Shown here: positions 1 to 5,742 of the stretch, one piece after another | Numbering within the stretch: the first letter of the stretch is position 1 | Layout of the letters: every line of letters begins with the position of its first letter | Origin: Verrucomicrobiota bacterium | GTDB taxonomy: Bacteria; Verrucomicrobiota; Verrucomicrobiae; Chthoniobacterales; UBA10450 | Direction: 5' to 3' | Length of the DNA: 5,924 bases | Assembly (NCBI GenBank): GCA_003219495.1 | Contig: QHOZ01000127.1 | Coordinates: 1-5,924, forward strand | Made by a program: the position numbers and the translations under genes | The notes under the pieces: model-generated | Databases searched by the model: none | What the model was told of the DNA's origin: nothing | The model's input: the letters and a program-made list of their open reading frames with translations, nothing else

Positions 1-540
1 GAGCGCGAACGCGCCATTGGCGCCCGTTTCGGCCGCGGTGGGCGCGCTCCCTTTTGCGCGACGCGCGTTGATTTCAGGCGTGGCGACCGTGTCCAGCCAG
101 GTCTGCACAACTTCTTGGACTTTCATGACACGTTTCCGCTGCCGAGGATTGTCGATGATGAGCGTGGTCAAATCCTCGATGCGCTGCCTAATCTGTTCGC
201 GCTTCTTTTCGTAGGGCGCGAGTAGCTCGGGACTTCCACTCAACAGAAAACCGCGATGACTGCTCTCAAGGCCGGCAATATCGTTCTCAATCAGACTGCT
301 CAGCCTGATCACTTCGATCGTGTGAGTACGGAGCGTTTCCTGATAATGATTCCGCAAGGTTACCAGCAGGAAAATCCCGGCGAGGGCAATAATGACGACG
401 ACGCCGACCGTTGCGCCGGAAAGGAGCTTTAGATGAAAATGCCGCCGGCTGAAGAGCCAATCACTGAGGCGGCCAAAAATGGGGCGACGGCGCTTCTTTG
501 GTTCTGAAGGTACAGTGGCGTCGCCCGACGGTTCTCCCAT
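1..540 (-). CDS. CHASE3-domain membrane sensor protein, N-terminal part (cut by left edge)
   Basis: This is an open frame of 180 codons from ATG at 540 to the window edge with no stop, so the C-terminus is missing. A polar, basic N-terminus (KKRRR at residues 15-19) precedes one strongly hydrophobic segment at about residues 38-62. An extracytoplasmic, charged helical region follows. ESSHRGFLLSG at 92-102, then a helical stretch and a Trp (148) followed by TPEINARR (154-161), matches the CHASE3 sensory domain. CHASE3 normally sits between two membrane helices in histidine kinases, diguanylate cyclases or chemoreceptors, so the output domain should lie beyond the left edge and cannot be named. 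It follows truA by 64 bp on the same strand and may be the last gene of that operon. No Shine-Dalgarno is visible before ATG 540. The frame stays open upstream, and TTG at 597 would add 19 residues, so the start is uncertain. Confidence 0.8.
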   Translation of the reverse strand, partial: MGEPSGDATVPSEPKKRRRPIFGRLSDWLFSRRHFHLKLLSGATVGVVVIIALAGIFLLVTLRNHYQETLRTHTIEVIRLSSLIENDIAGLESSHRGFLLSGSPELLAPYEKKREQIRQRIEDLTTLIIDNPRQRKRVMKVQEVVQTWLDTVATPEINARRAKGSAPTAAETGANGAFAL

Positions 541-604
541 AAATGCGTATTCGACTGCCGCGCTGCCCTCGTGCCGCCCGGCGCCTAAAACACTCAAAGC
601 AAAG

Positions 605-1348
605 TCAGTACCACACCTTGACTAGATATAAGCCCTCGGCCGGCGCGACAAAACGAGAGTGTTCGGCCCGTGCGGATTGCAATGCGGAAGCAATTTCTTT
701 GAGTTCCATTTTCCCCTGGGTCACACGAACGATCGCTCCGACCATCAAACGCACCATTTTATAGAGAAAACCATCGCCCGTGACCTCAATCGTGATCAGC
801 TCGCGGCTTTTCCGAACGCGAACCGACCGAATTGTGCGCACCGTACTCTCTGGCTTTGTCCCGCGGTTGGCGGCGAAGGCTTTGAAGTCGTGACGACCGA
901 CAAAAATCTCCGCCGCGCGCTTTAGAAGATCGACATCGATCGGCGCCGCGACATGCCAGGCGCGCTCAAATTCCAGTGGCGGCAGAATTGGACCGGTGAA
1001 AATCCGGTAGCGATACGTTTTGCCTTTCGCTGAATAGCGCGCGTGAAACTTTTCCGAAACATATTGGCAGTTGAGGACGCGAACTGTGTTCGGCAAAACG
1101 GCATTGAGCGCGATTGGCCAACGAGCGGCCGCGATTTTGCGATCCAGAAGATCGACATGCGCGACCTGAGCGAGCGCGTGCACATCGGTGTCGGTTCGGC
1201 CTGCGCCGTGAACGCGCACTCGCGCGCCGCTGATTTTGTGAAAAGCGCGCTCGATCTCGTCCTGAACGGTTTTGCGATGAAGCTGGCTTTGCCAACCCGC
1301 AAACGCGCCGCCGTCGTATGCGACAGTGAACTTAAGACGGTGCCGCAT
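605..1348 (-). CDS. truA: tRNA pseudouridine synthase A
   Basis: TruA isomerises uridine to pseudouridine at positions 38-40 of the tRNA anticodon arm in the cytoplasm. The 247 residues are a normal full length for the family. Visible family blocks are the N-terminal AYDGGAFAGWQ (10-20), the catalytic loop GAGRTD with nucleophilic Asp53, the FHARYSAKGKTYRYRIF block (101-117) with the conserved aromatic region, GRHDFKAFA (151-159), GDGFLYKMVRLMVG (191-204), and the C-terminal APAEGLYLVKVWY. Just after Asp53 the sequence reads TDVHA, whereas the usual family pattern is AGVHA; the changed residues adjoin the active site, but the nucleophile is intact. ATG 1348 fits the family N-terminus. It lies inside the 3' end of ruvX (17-bp overlap), implying translational coupling. 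No Shine-Dalgarno precedes it. Stop TGA is at 607-605. Confidence 0.96.
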   Translation of the reverse strand: MRHRLKFTVAYDGGAFAGWQSQLHRKTVQDEIERAFHKISGARVRVHGAGRTDTDVHALAQVAHVDLLDRKIAAARWPIALNAVLPNTVRVLNCQYVSEKFHARYSAKGKTYRYRIFTGPILPPLEFERAWHVAAPIDVDLLKRAAEIFVGRHDFKAFAANRGTKPESTVRTIRSVRVRKSRELITIEVTGDGFLYKMVRLMVGAIVRVTQGKMELKEIASALQSARAEHSRFVAPAEGLYLVKVWY

Positions 1349-1760
1349 TTCGATTTTGTTCGCGGTCGAGGTAGCCTTGTAGAATCATTTGCGCGGCAAC
1401 TTGATCGACGATCCCGCGCGTCTGCCGCGTTTTTTTTCCGGCTTGAGCGAGCGCGCGATTCGCTGCGACTGTGGTGAGTCTTTCATCCCAGGTTTCCACC
1501 GGACACGAAAGTTGCGCACGAAGCTTCTCGACGAACTGCAAAGCTTCATTTGCGGATTCTCCAACCTCGCCGCTCATGTGCCGCGGAATTCCGACAATTA
1601 CTTTGTCGATCTTGCGCTCGCGAACAATTTCCGCGACTCGATCGACGGCTGCTTTGTTCGACTGAATTGTCTGCAGGGGATGCGCGAGCATTCGCAGCTC
1701 GTCTGAAATCGCGAGTCCAATGCGAGCGCGGCCGAAATCGATTCCCAAAATTGGATTCAT
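1332..1760 (-). CDS. ruvX: RuvX/YqgF family Holliday-junction resolvase-like nuclease (pre-16S rRNA processing)
   Basis: This 142-residue RNase H-fold protein has the usual YqgF length. The strand carrying the first acidic residue is GIDFGRARIGLAISD (6-20, Asp8). VGIPRHMSGEVGESA (56-70) is the VG(L/I)P block, WDERLTT (91-97) carries Glu93, and VDQVAAQMILQGYLD (118-132) carries Asp119. The acidic residues expected of a metal-dependent nuclease are therefore all present. In E. coli this family is implicated in 16S rRNA 5'-end maturation; a recombination role was first proposed from fold similarity to RuvC. The gene lies 26 bp downstream of manC and its end overlaps truA. The codons at 1439-1428 span a run of eight A's on the coding strand. 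The start ATG 1760 gives the canonical N-terminus; the place where a ribosome binding site would lie is occupied by a GC-rich palindrome. Confidence 0.95.
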   Translation of the reverse strand: MNPILGIDFGRARIGLAISDELRMLAHPLQTIQSNKAAVDRVAEIVRERKIDKVIVGIPRHMSGEVGESANEALQFVEKLRAQLSCPVETWDERLTTVAANRALAQAGKKTRQTRGIVDQVAAQMILQGYLDREQNRNAAPS

Positions 1761-1765
1761 TTTGC

Positions 1766-1777
1766 CGCGCCGGCGCG
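1766..1777. repeat. 12-bp perfect palindrome in the manC-ruvX gap
   Basis: The bases CGCGCCGGCGCG read the same on both strands. They sit in the 26-bp gap between the manC stop and the ruvX start, about 6-17 bases before the ruvX ATG. As RNA it could make only a short, tight hairpin or self-dimerise. There is no following U-tract, so it is not a classical terminator. In GC-rich DNA such a palindrome can also arise by chance. Confidence 0.5.
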
Positions 1778-1786
1778 AGTCAGTCG

Positions 1787-2857
1787 TTACTGAAGCTCAG
1801 GCGGCAATTTGCCCACGAGATTCTTGATTTTCTCGGCGTCGTGGCGGTCGCAAATCAGAATCGCATCACCCGTGCGGACGACGATCAGATTGTGCACGCC
1901 GAGCAACGCGATCGCCGTTTCGCCATCATTAAAGATAATGTTGTTACTCGAGCTAAGCGCGGTAATTGAAGCATTCGTCGCGTTTCCTTGCTCATCCTTC
2001 TTGAAATAACGCGCAACCGCTTGCCAGCCGCCGACGTCGTCCCAATCGAAACTCGCTTCCACGACAAGCACGCGCTCGGCTTTTTCCATGATCGCGTAGT
2101 CGAACGAAATCCGCGGAAGTTTTGAAAATTGCTCGCGCAAAATCTTGTCCACATCTTTAGATGAGCGGACCTGGGAAATAAAATGCGCGAGCTCCGAGGT
2201 GTGCCGGTTGAACTCACTCAGAACGGTCGGCACCGACCAGACGAACATCCCGGCGTTCCAACGAAAGTTGCCTTTGCGCAAAAACGATTCCGCGAGATCC
2301 GTATTTGGTTTCTCACGAAAACGAATCACTCGATTCACCGCGATCTTCGCGTCCCCGCGCAGTTTTACTTCCTTGCCTTGCTCGATGTATCCAAAACCGG
2401 GACACGCCCATGTTGGTTTGATCCCGATCGTTACGAGCGCGTCGTTTTCTTCCGCGGCCGCGGCTGCAGTCTTGATTTTCTCCTGAAAGGCGGCGCGATC
2501 CGTGATCACGTGATCGGCTGGGAGCACGACCATTGTGGCGTTATGATCCCGCGCCGCGATCCAACCTGTGCCGAGCGCGACCGCTGCCGCGGTATCGCGT
2601 TTGGCCGGCTCGGCGATGATGTTTTCTTTCGGAAATTTCTTTAGCAGATCGCGAACGGATTTTTCCTGTTCGACATTTGTGAGAATCAGAATGTGATCGC
2701 TCGGAATAAAATCTTCGAGACGATCAACCGTTTCCTCGAGCAACGTGCGCTTTGAAACAAGGCGCAGCAATTGCTTCGGACGATTACGGCGGCTCAGCGG
2801 CCAGAAGCGCTCGCCGCTGCCACCGGCAAGGATGAGGGCGTAAATCGGATTCGACAT
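1787..2857 (-). CDS. manC: Mannose-1-phosphate guanylyltransferase (GDP-mannose pyrophosphorylase)
   Basis: This enzyme transfers GMP from GTP to mannose-1-phosphate, giving GDP-mannose and pyrophosphate for polysaccharide, LPS or glycoprotein synthesis in the cytoplasm. The 356 residues form one nucleotidyltransferase domain. The P-loop-like signature AGGSGERFWPLSR is at 11-23 with Lys28 in RPKQLL. EPAKRDTAAAVAL is at 83-95, LPADHVI at 112-118 (metal-binding Asp115), GFGYIE at 154-159, FREKP at 180-184, WNAGMFVW at 200-207, FDYAIMEKA at 252-260 and SFDWDDVGGW at 269-278. The C-terminal isomerase domain of bifunctional ManC/AlgA enzymes is absent. An in-frame ATG at 2965 would add 36 residues, but they are basic and family-unlike and would overlap the divergent gene. 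I therefore choose ATG 2857, which puts the signature at residue 11. It is probably the first gene of the minus-strand operon. Confidence 0.94.
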   Translation of the reverse strand: MSNPIYALILAGGSGERFWPLSRRNRPKQLLRLVSKRTLLEETVDRLEDFIPSDHILILTNVEQEKSVRDLLKKFPKENIIAEPAKRDTAAAVALGTGWIAARDHNATMVVLPADHVITDRAAFQEKIKTAAAAAEENDALVTIGIKPTWACPGFGYIEQGKEVKLRGDAKIAVNRVIRFREKPNTDLAESFLRKGNFRWNAGMFVWSVPTVLSEFNRHTSELAHFISQVRSSKDVDKILREQFSKLPRISFDYAIMEKAERVLVVEASFDWDDVGGWQAVARYFKKDEQGNATNASITALSSSNNIIFNDGETAIALLGVHNLIVVRTGDAILICDRHDAEKIKNLVGKLPPELQ

Positions 2858-2940
2858 GTCAGAAACTGCAAATAGCGGAGGTTGCGCCAGCGCGCGGATT
2901 TTCCCGTTTCTTTTTCGGAAACGAGATTTATAGATACGCG
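2858..2940. promoter_or_regulatory. Divergent intergenic promoter region (manC / small membrane protein)
   Basis: These 83 bp separate the starts of two divergently read genes and must hold, or lie next to, promoters for both. The part nearest the plus gene is AT-rich. On the minus strand TATAAAT at 2932-2926 is a good -10-like box that would give manC a leader of about 60 nt. On the plus strand TATAGA at 2929-2934 is a -10-like box that would start transcription at about 2941, the ATG itself. The two boxes overlap, so polymerase could not occupy both at once. No convincing -35 box is seen for either. The boxes are assigned by eye only. Confidence 0.5.
2905..2923. repeat. Inverted repeat next to the divergent -10 boxes
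   Basis: CGTTTC (2905-2910) and GAAACG (2918-2923) are perfect inverted arms around a 7-base spacer. The element abuts the overlapping -10-like boxes at 2926-2934 and would overlap the early transcribed region of manC. It could be an operator for a dimeric regulator or a small hairpin in the manC leader. It could equally be chance, since six-base arms are short. Confidence 0.35.
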
Positions 2941-3243
2941 ATGTCTGTTTCGGTATCCATTCCAAAAACTGAGGAGCAACGTCCGCTGGACGCCGTTCTG
3001 ACCTTCACGCGCACTGCGTTCGGGCTCGGAATCGGCATGCTCGTGGCCGACAAGATCAAACGACCGGCGCGGCAAACGGCCGCGATCGCCTTGATGTCCG
3101 TCGGCGCGCTCGCTGCGCTTCCATTTTTGGTGAAGATCGCCATGGCCCGGATCAATTCGCCACAGTCAGAGCGCGCGACTCGCGCCCGGCTTCGCTCGAT
3201 TCGCGCCGATTCGGGTTACACTTCCGACGTCGATATCTACTGA
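2941..3243 (+). CDS. Small two-helix membrane protein of unknown function
   Basis: This is a 100-residue protein I cannot assign to a named family. A polar N-terminus (1-16) is followed by a hydrophobic, glycine-spaced segment at about 17-36 containing AFGLGIGMLVAD. A short basic turn (KIKRPARQ, 38-45) leads to a second hydrophobic segment at about 46-68, and the tail is basic then acidic (RARLRSIRADSG, ending TSDVDIY). The basic turn suggests it is cytoplasmic, with a helical hairpin in the inner membrane and both ends outside; this topology is inferred. The glycine spacing recalls YtxH-like or glycine-zipper small proteins, but only loosely. It is divergent from manC and 99 bp ahead of the carboxyltransferase gene in the same direction. 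ATG 2941 has no Shine-Dalgarno, and a -10-like box lies just upstream. Coding is supported by the unbroken frame, plausible composition and clean fit between neighbours. Confidence 0.7.
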   Translation: MSVSVSIPKTEEQRPLDAVLTFTRTAFGLGIGMLVADKIKRPARQTAAIALMSVGALAALPFLVKIAMARINSPQSERATRARLRSIRADSGYTSDVDIY

Positions 3244-3257
3244 GCAACGAACCGTCC

Positions 3258-3280
3258 GCCGAGGTCCGAGCCGGACTGGC
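3258..3280 (+). other. Imperfect hairpin after the small membrane protein gene
   Basis: GTCCG (3264-3268) and CGGAC (3272-3276) pair across a 3-base loop. A G-U pair and the GCC/GGC flanks (3258-3260, 3278-3280) extend the stem around a two-base bulge. It begins 14 bases after the stop at 3243. No T-tract follows, so it is not a standard intrinsic terminator. It might protect the upstream message's 3' end or attenuate read-through into the carboxyltransferase gene. Confidence 0.35.
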
Positions 3281-3303
3281 GTTGGCGGCAGCTACAACGT
3301 CGC

Positions 3304-3331
3304 TTGATTCGAGCACGCTCGCGGATTAAAG
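3304..3331 (+). promoter_or_regulatory. Weak candidate promoter before the carboxyltransferase gene
   Basis: TTGATT at 3304-3309 and TTAAAG at 3326-3331 are separated by 16 bases and resemble -35 and -10 boxes. They would start transcription a few bases before ATG 3343, giving a very short leader. The match is weak, and read-through from the gene upstream would serve equally well. The rest of the 3244-3342 gap contains the hairpin at 3258-3280 and nothing else I can name. Confidence 0.25.
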
Positions 3332-3342
3332 CCTCCTCGCAC

Positions 3343-4968
3343 ATGGCGAAAACATCGAAATCGTCCGGCGACGGATTGCGCGAGTTTTGTCGCGAGATTT
3401 TCACACAGGAAGCGGTGCTTCGTCAGGGCGGCGGCAAAGCCGGACTCGAACGTCAGCGCAAACTCGGGCGTCTCCCGGCGCGGGATCGAATCGCGCAGTT
3501 GCTCGATAAAGACGCGCCGTTTTTCGAAATCGGACTCTGGGCCGCTTACGGAATGTACAAAGAGTGGGGAAACATCGTCGCGGCCGGAACGGTTGCCGGG
3601 ATCGGAAACGTCTCGGGCATTCCCTGCATGATTATCGCCAACGACGCGAGTGTGAAAGCCGGCGCTTTCTTTCCCGCCACCTGCAAAAAACTTCTCCGCG
3701 CCCAGCGGATCGCTTTCGAATGCGCGTTGCCGATCATTTATCTCGTCGATTCTGCCGGCGTGTTTCTGCCAATGCAGGACGAAATTTTTCCGGACGAGGA
3801 CGATTTCGGCCGGATCTTTCGCAATAACTCGGTGATTTCCGCCGCGGGAATTCCGCAGTTCGCCGCGATCATGGGGAACTGCGTCGCGGGCGGCGCGTAT
3901 TTGCCGGTGCTCTGCGACAAAATTTTGATGACGGAAGGGAGCGGCCTTTATCTCGCCGGTCCGTCGCTCGTCAAAGCGGCGATCGGACAAATTGTCGAGC
4001 AAGAGGAGCTCGGTGGCGCGAAAATGCATTCCGAAGTGAGCGGCACGGTCGATTTCTACGAAAAGACCGACGAGGCTTGTTTGAAACGGTTGCGTTCACT
4101 CGTCGGGCTTTTGCCGGAAGCTCGAAACGCTGCGGCCAAGATCGACACCAAAACGAAGTCCGCGAAAAATTCCGATTCGCTTTACGATTTGCTCAGCCTC
4201 GATGGACAAAAAAACTACGACGCGCGCGACCTGCTCGCGTCAGTGGTCGATTCCGGTTCGCTCAACGAATACAAAGCCGATTACGGCAAGACGTTGGTGA
4301 CCGCTTACGCGAAAATTTCCGGACGAGGGGTTGGAATTGTTGCGAGCCAGCGATTGCAGGTGCGCACGAAAAAGGAAGGAATCCAGATGGGCGGCGTGAT
4401 TTACTCCGACAGTGCCGACAAAGCCGCGCGTTTCGTGATGGACTGCAACCAGGACGGCCTTCCGATTATTTTTTTCCAGGACGTGACTGGATTCATGGTG
4501 GGCAAGGACGCGGAGCAAAGCGGGATCATCCGCAGCGGCGCCAAACTGGTAAACGCGGTCAGCAATTCGGTTGTTCCAAAAATCACCGTCGTCGTGGGCG
4601 GTTCCTTCGGCGCGGGTAACTACGCGCTCTGTGGCAAGGCGTACGACCCGCGATTTATTGTCGCCTGGCCGAATGCGCGTTACGCGGTGATGGGCGCATC
4701 GCAGGCATCGGACACGGTGTTTTCAATCCTCGCGCGCGCTCGGGACCGCGGCGACCAGAAGGCTTCGCACGAAGAGCTCGACGAGCTGCGCAAAAAAGTA
4801 AAAGCCAGCTATGAAGAGCAGACCGATATTCGCTACGGCGCAGCGCGCGGTTGGGTGGATGCAATCATTCAACCGCACGACACGCGCGATACACTGGTGC
4901 GTTTGCTCCAATACGTTTCGCGGCCGATGCCCAAGGCGAACTTTCATACCGGCGTCATTCAAGTTTAA
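3343..4968 (+). CDS. Acyl-CoA carboxylase carboxyltransferase (beta) subunit, methylcrotonyl/propionyl-CoA carboxylase type
   Basis: This subunit moves CO2 from carboxybiotin to an acyl-CoA. Its 541 residues hold both crotonase-like halves of the family. In the N-half, LGRLPARDRIAQLLD (41-55), CMIIANDASVKAGAFFP (95-111), IYLVDSAGVFLPMQDEIFPD (132-151) and the oxyanion loop MGNCVAGGAYLP (177-188) bind biotin and acyl-CoA. In the C-half, GGVIYSDSADKAARF (350-364), QDVTGFMVG (379-387), VPKITVVVGGSFGAGNYALCGKAYDPR (411-437) and AWPNARYAVMGASQAS (441-456) form the second active-site half. The layout is closest to methylcrotonyl-CoA carboxylase beta and related carboxylases of Bacteroidetes/Acidobacteria; the exact substrate cannot be read from sequence. 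A TTG at 3304 would add 13 basic residues; ATG 3343 is the better start. The biotin carboxylase/biotin carrier partner is not in the window. A crotonase follows after 3 bp, supporting acyl-CoA, perhaps leucine, catabolism. Confidence 0.93.
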   Translation: MAKTSKSSGDGLREFCREIFTQEAVLRQGGGKAGLERQRKLGRLPARDRIAQLLDKDAPFFEIGLWAAYGMYKEWGNIVAAGTVAGIGNVSGIPCMIIANDASVKAGAFFPATCKKLLRAQRIAFECALPIIYLVDSAGVFLPMQDEIFPDEDDFGRIFRNNSVISAAGIPQFAAIMGNCVAGGAYLPVLCDKILMTEGSGLYLAGPSLVKAAIGQIVEQEELGGAKMHSEVSGTVDFYEKTDEACLKRLRSLVGLLPEARNAAAKIDTKTKSAKNSDSLYDLLSLDGQKNYDARDLLASVVDSGSLNEYKADYGKTLVTAYAKISGRGVGIVASQRLQVRTKKEGIQMGGVIYSDSADKAARFVMDCNQDGLPIIFFQDVTGFMVGKDAEQSGIIRSGAKLVNAVSNSVVPKITVVVGGSFGAGNYALCGKAYDPRFIVAWPNARYAVMGASQASDTVFSILARARDRGDQKASHEELDELRKKVKASYEEQTDIRYGAARGWVDAIIQPHDTRDTLVRLLQYVSRPMPKANFHTGVIQV

Positions 4969-4971
4969 ATC

Positions 4972-5736
4972 ATGGCTGTCGTTCTCGTCGAAAAACAATC
5001 GCCGCAGATCACGGTGGTGACGCTGAATCGTCCGGAGCGGCGCAACTCGCTCACGATCGAATTACTCAGCGAATTGATTTCTGCGATCAAAGTTGCTTCG
5101 GATCAACCTAACGAACGCGTTTTGATTTTGCGCGGCGCAGGCGCGGCGTTTTGCACCGGTTTGGATCTCAAGGAGGCAGCCGATCAAAGCAAAGCGCACG
5201 CAACTGCCGAGATGGTTGCAAAAACTTTGATCTCGATCGCGCAGACAAGATTGGTGACGATCGCGGCCGTGCATGGCGCGGCTGTCGCGGGCGGCGCGGG
5301 AATCATGTCGGCGTGCGACTTCGTCGTCGCGGCCGAGAAAACAAAGATCGGCTATCCGGAAGTGCGTCGCGGTTTGGTGGCGGGATTGGTGATGACCTTT
5401 TTGCGCCGGCAAGTGCGCGAGCGCGATCTGCGTGAGCTTGTGCTCGGCGGCGAATTGTTCGAAGCCGATCGCGCGAAAGAAATCGGTCTCGTGAACCGGG
5501 TCGTCCCCAAAGATCAAGTCATGAACGAAGCGCAAAAGTTTGCGCAATCCGTTTTGCAAGGCGCGCCCGGCGCGATCTCCAACACGAAGAAGCTCATCGA
5601 AGAACTTTGGTCGAGCTCAGTAAAGGAAGATGTCGATCTTGCGTTGCAGCATCACATGCAGGCGCGCGAATCCACCGAAGCGGGCGAAGGAATCGCGGCG
5701 TTCAACGAGAAACGAAAACCGAACTGGGCGAGCTGA
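4972..5736 (+). CDS. Enoyl-CoA hydratase/isomerase (crotonase) family protein, possibly methylglutaconyl-CoA hydratase-like
   Basis: This 254-residue protein has normal crotonase length. Family marks are VTLNRPERRNSLT (16-28), the CoA/oxyanion block LILRGAGAAFCTGLDLKE (51-68), AAVHGAAVAGGAGIMSACDFVVA (98-120), IGYPEVRRGLVAG (125-137) and the AKEIGLVNRVVP block (168-179). Aligning by eye to rat mitochondrial enoyl-CoA hydratase, the second catalytic glutamate (Glu164) is kept as Glu129, while the first (Glu144) is replaced by Gly109. From memory, LiuC-type 3-methylglutaconyl-CoA hydratases also carry glycine there, so activity is still plausible, but a CoA thioester isomerase or other crotonase reaction is possible. 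It begins 3 bp after the carboxyltransferase stop, so the two are very likely co-transcribed. The carboxylase-then-hydratase order fits the leucine-degradation steps 3-methylcrotonyl-CoA to 3-methylglutaconyl-CoA to HMG-CoA. No Shine-Dalgarno is visible. Confidence 0.9.
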   Translation: MAVVLVEKQSPQITVVTLNRPERRNSLTIELLSELISAIKVASDQPNERVLILRGAGAAFCTGLDLKEAADQSKAHATAEMVAKTLISIAQTRLVTIAAVHGAAVAGGAGIMSACDFVVAAEKTKIGYPEVRRGLVAGLVMTFLRRQVRERDLRELVLGGELFEADRAKEIGLVNRVVPKDQVMNEAQKFAQSVLQGAPGAISNTKKLIEELWSSSVKEDVDLALQHHMQARESTEAGEGIAAFNEKRKPNWAS

Positions 5737-5742
5737 GCTGCG

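Noticed and set aside
926..1159. 13-base direct repeat at 926-938 and 1147-1159 inside truA
   Set aside because: Both copies encode Val-Asp-Leu-Leu with similar codons in separate parts of the protein; this is most simply a coincidence of coding sequence.
1043..1477. 144-codon plus-strand open frame across truA and ruvX
   Set aside because: It runs antisense to two confidently identified genes and shows no recognisable domain.
2858..2965. N-terminal extension of manC from ATG 2965
   Set aside because: It adds 36 basic residues before the nucleotidyltransferase signature, overlaps the divergent gene, and family members begin close to the signature as with ATG 2857.
3304..3342. TTG start of the carboxyltransferase at 3304
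   Set aside because: It would add 13 basic residues not expected in the family; ATG 3343 is a stronger codon and gives a normal length.
3292..4029. 245-codon open frame on the minus strand opposite the carboxyltransferase
   Set aside because: It lies wholly opposite a well-supported enzyme gene, has low-complexity Arg/His/Asp-rich content and resembles no family; it is a shadow of GC-rich coding.
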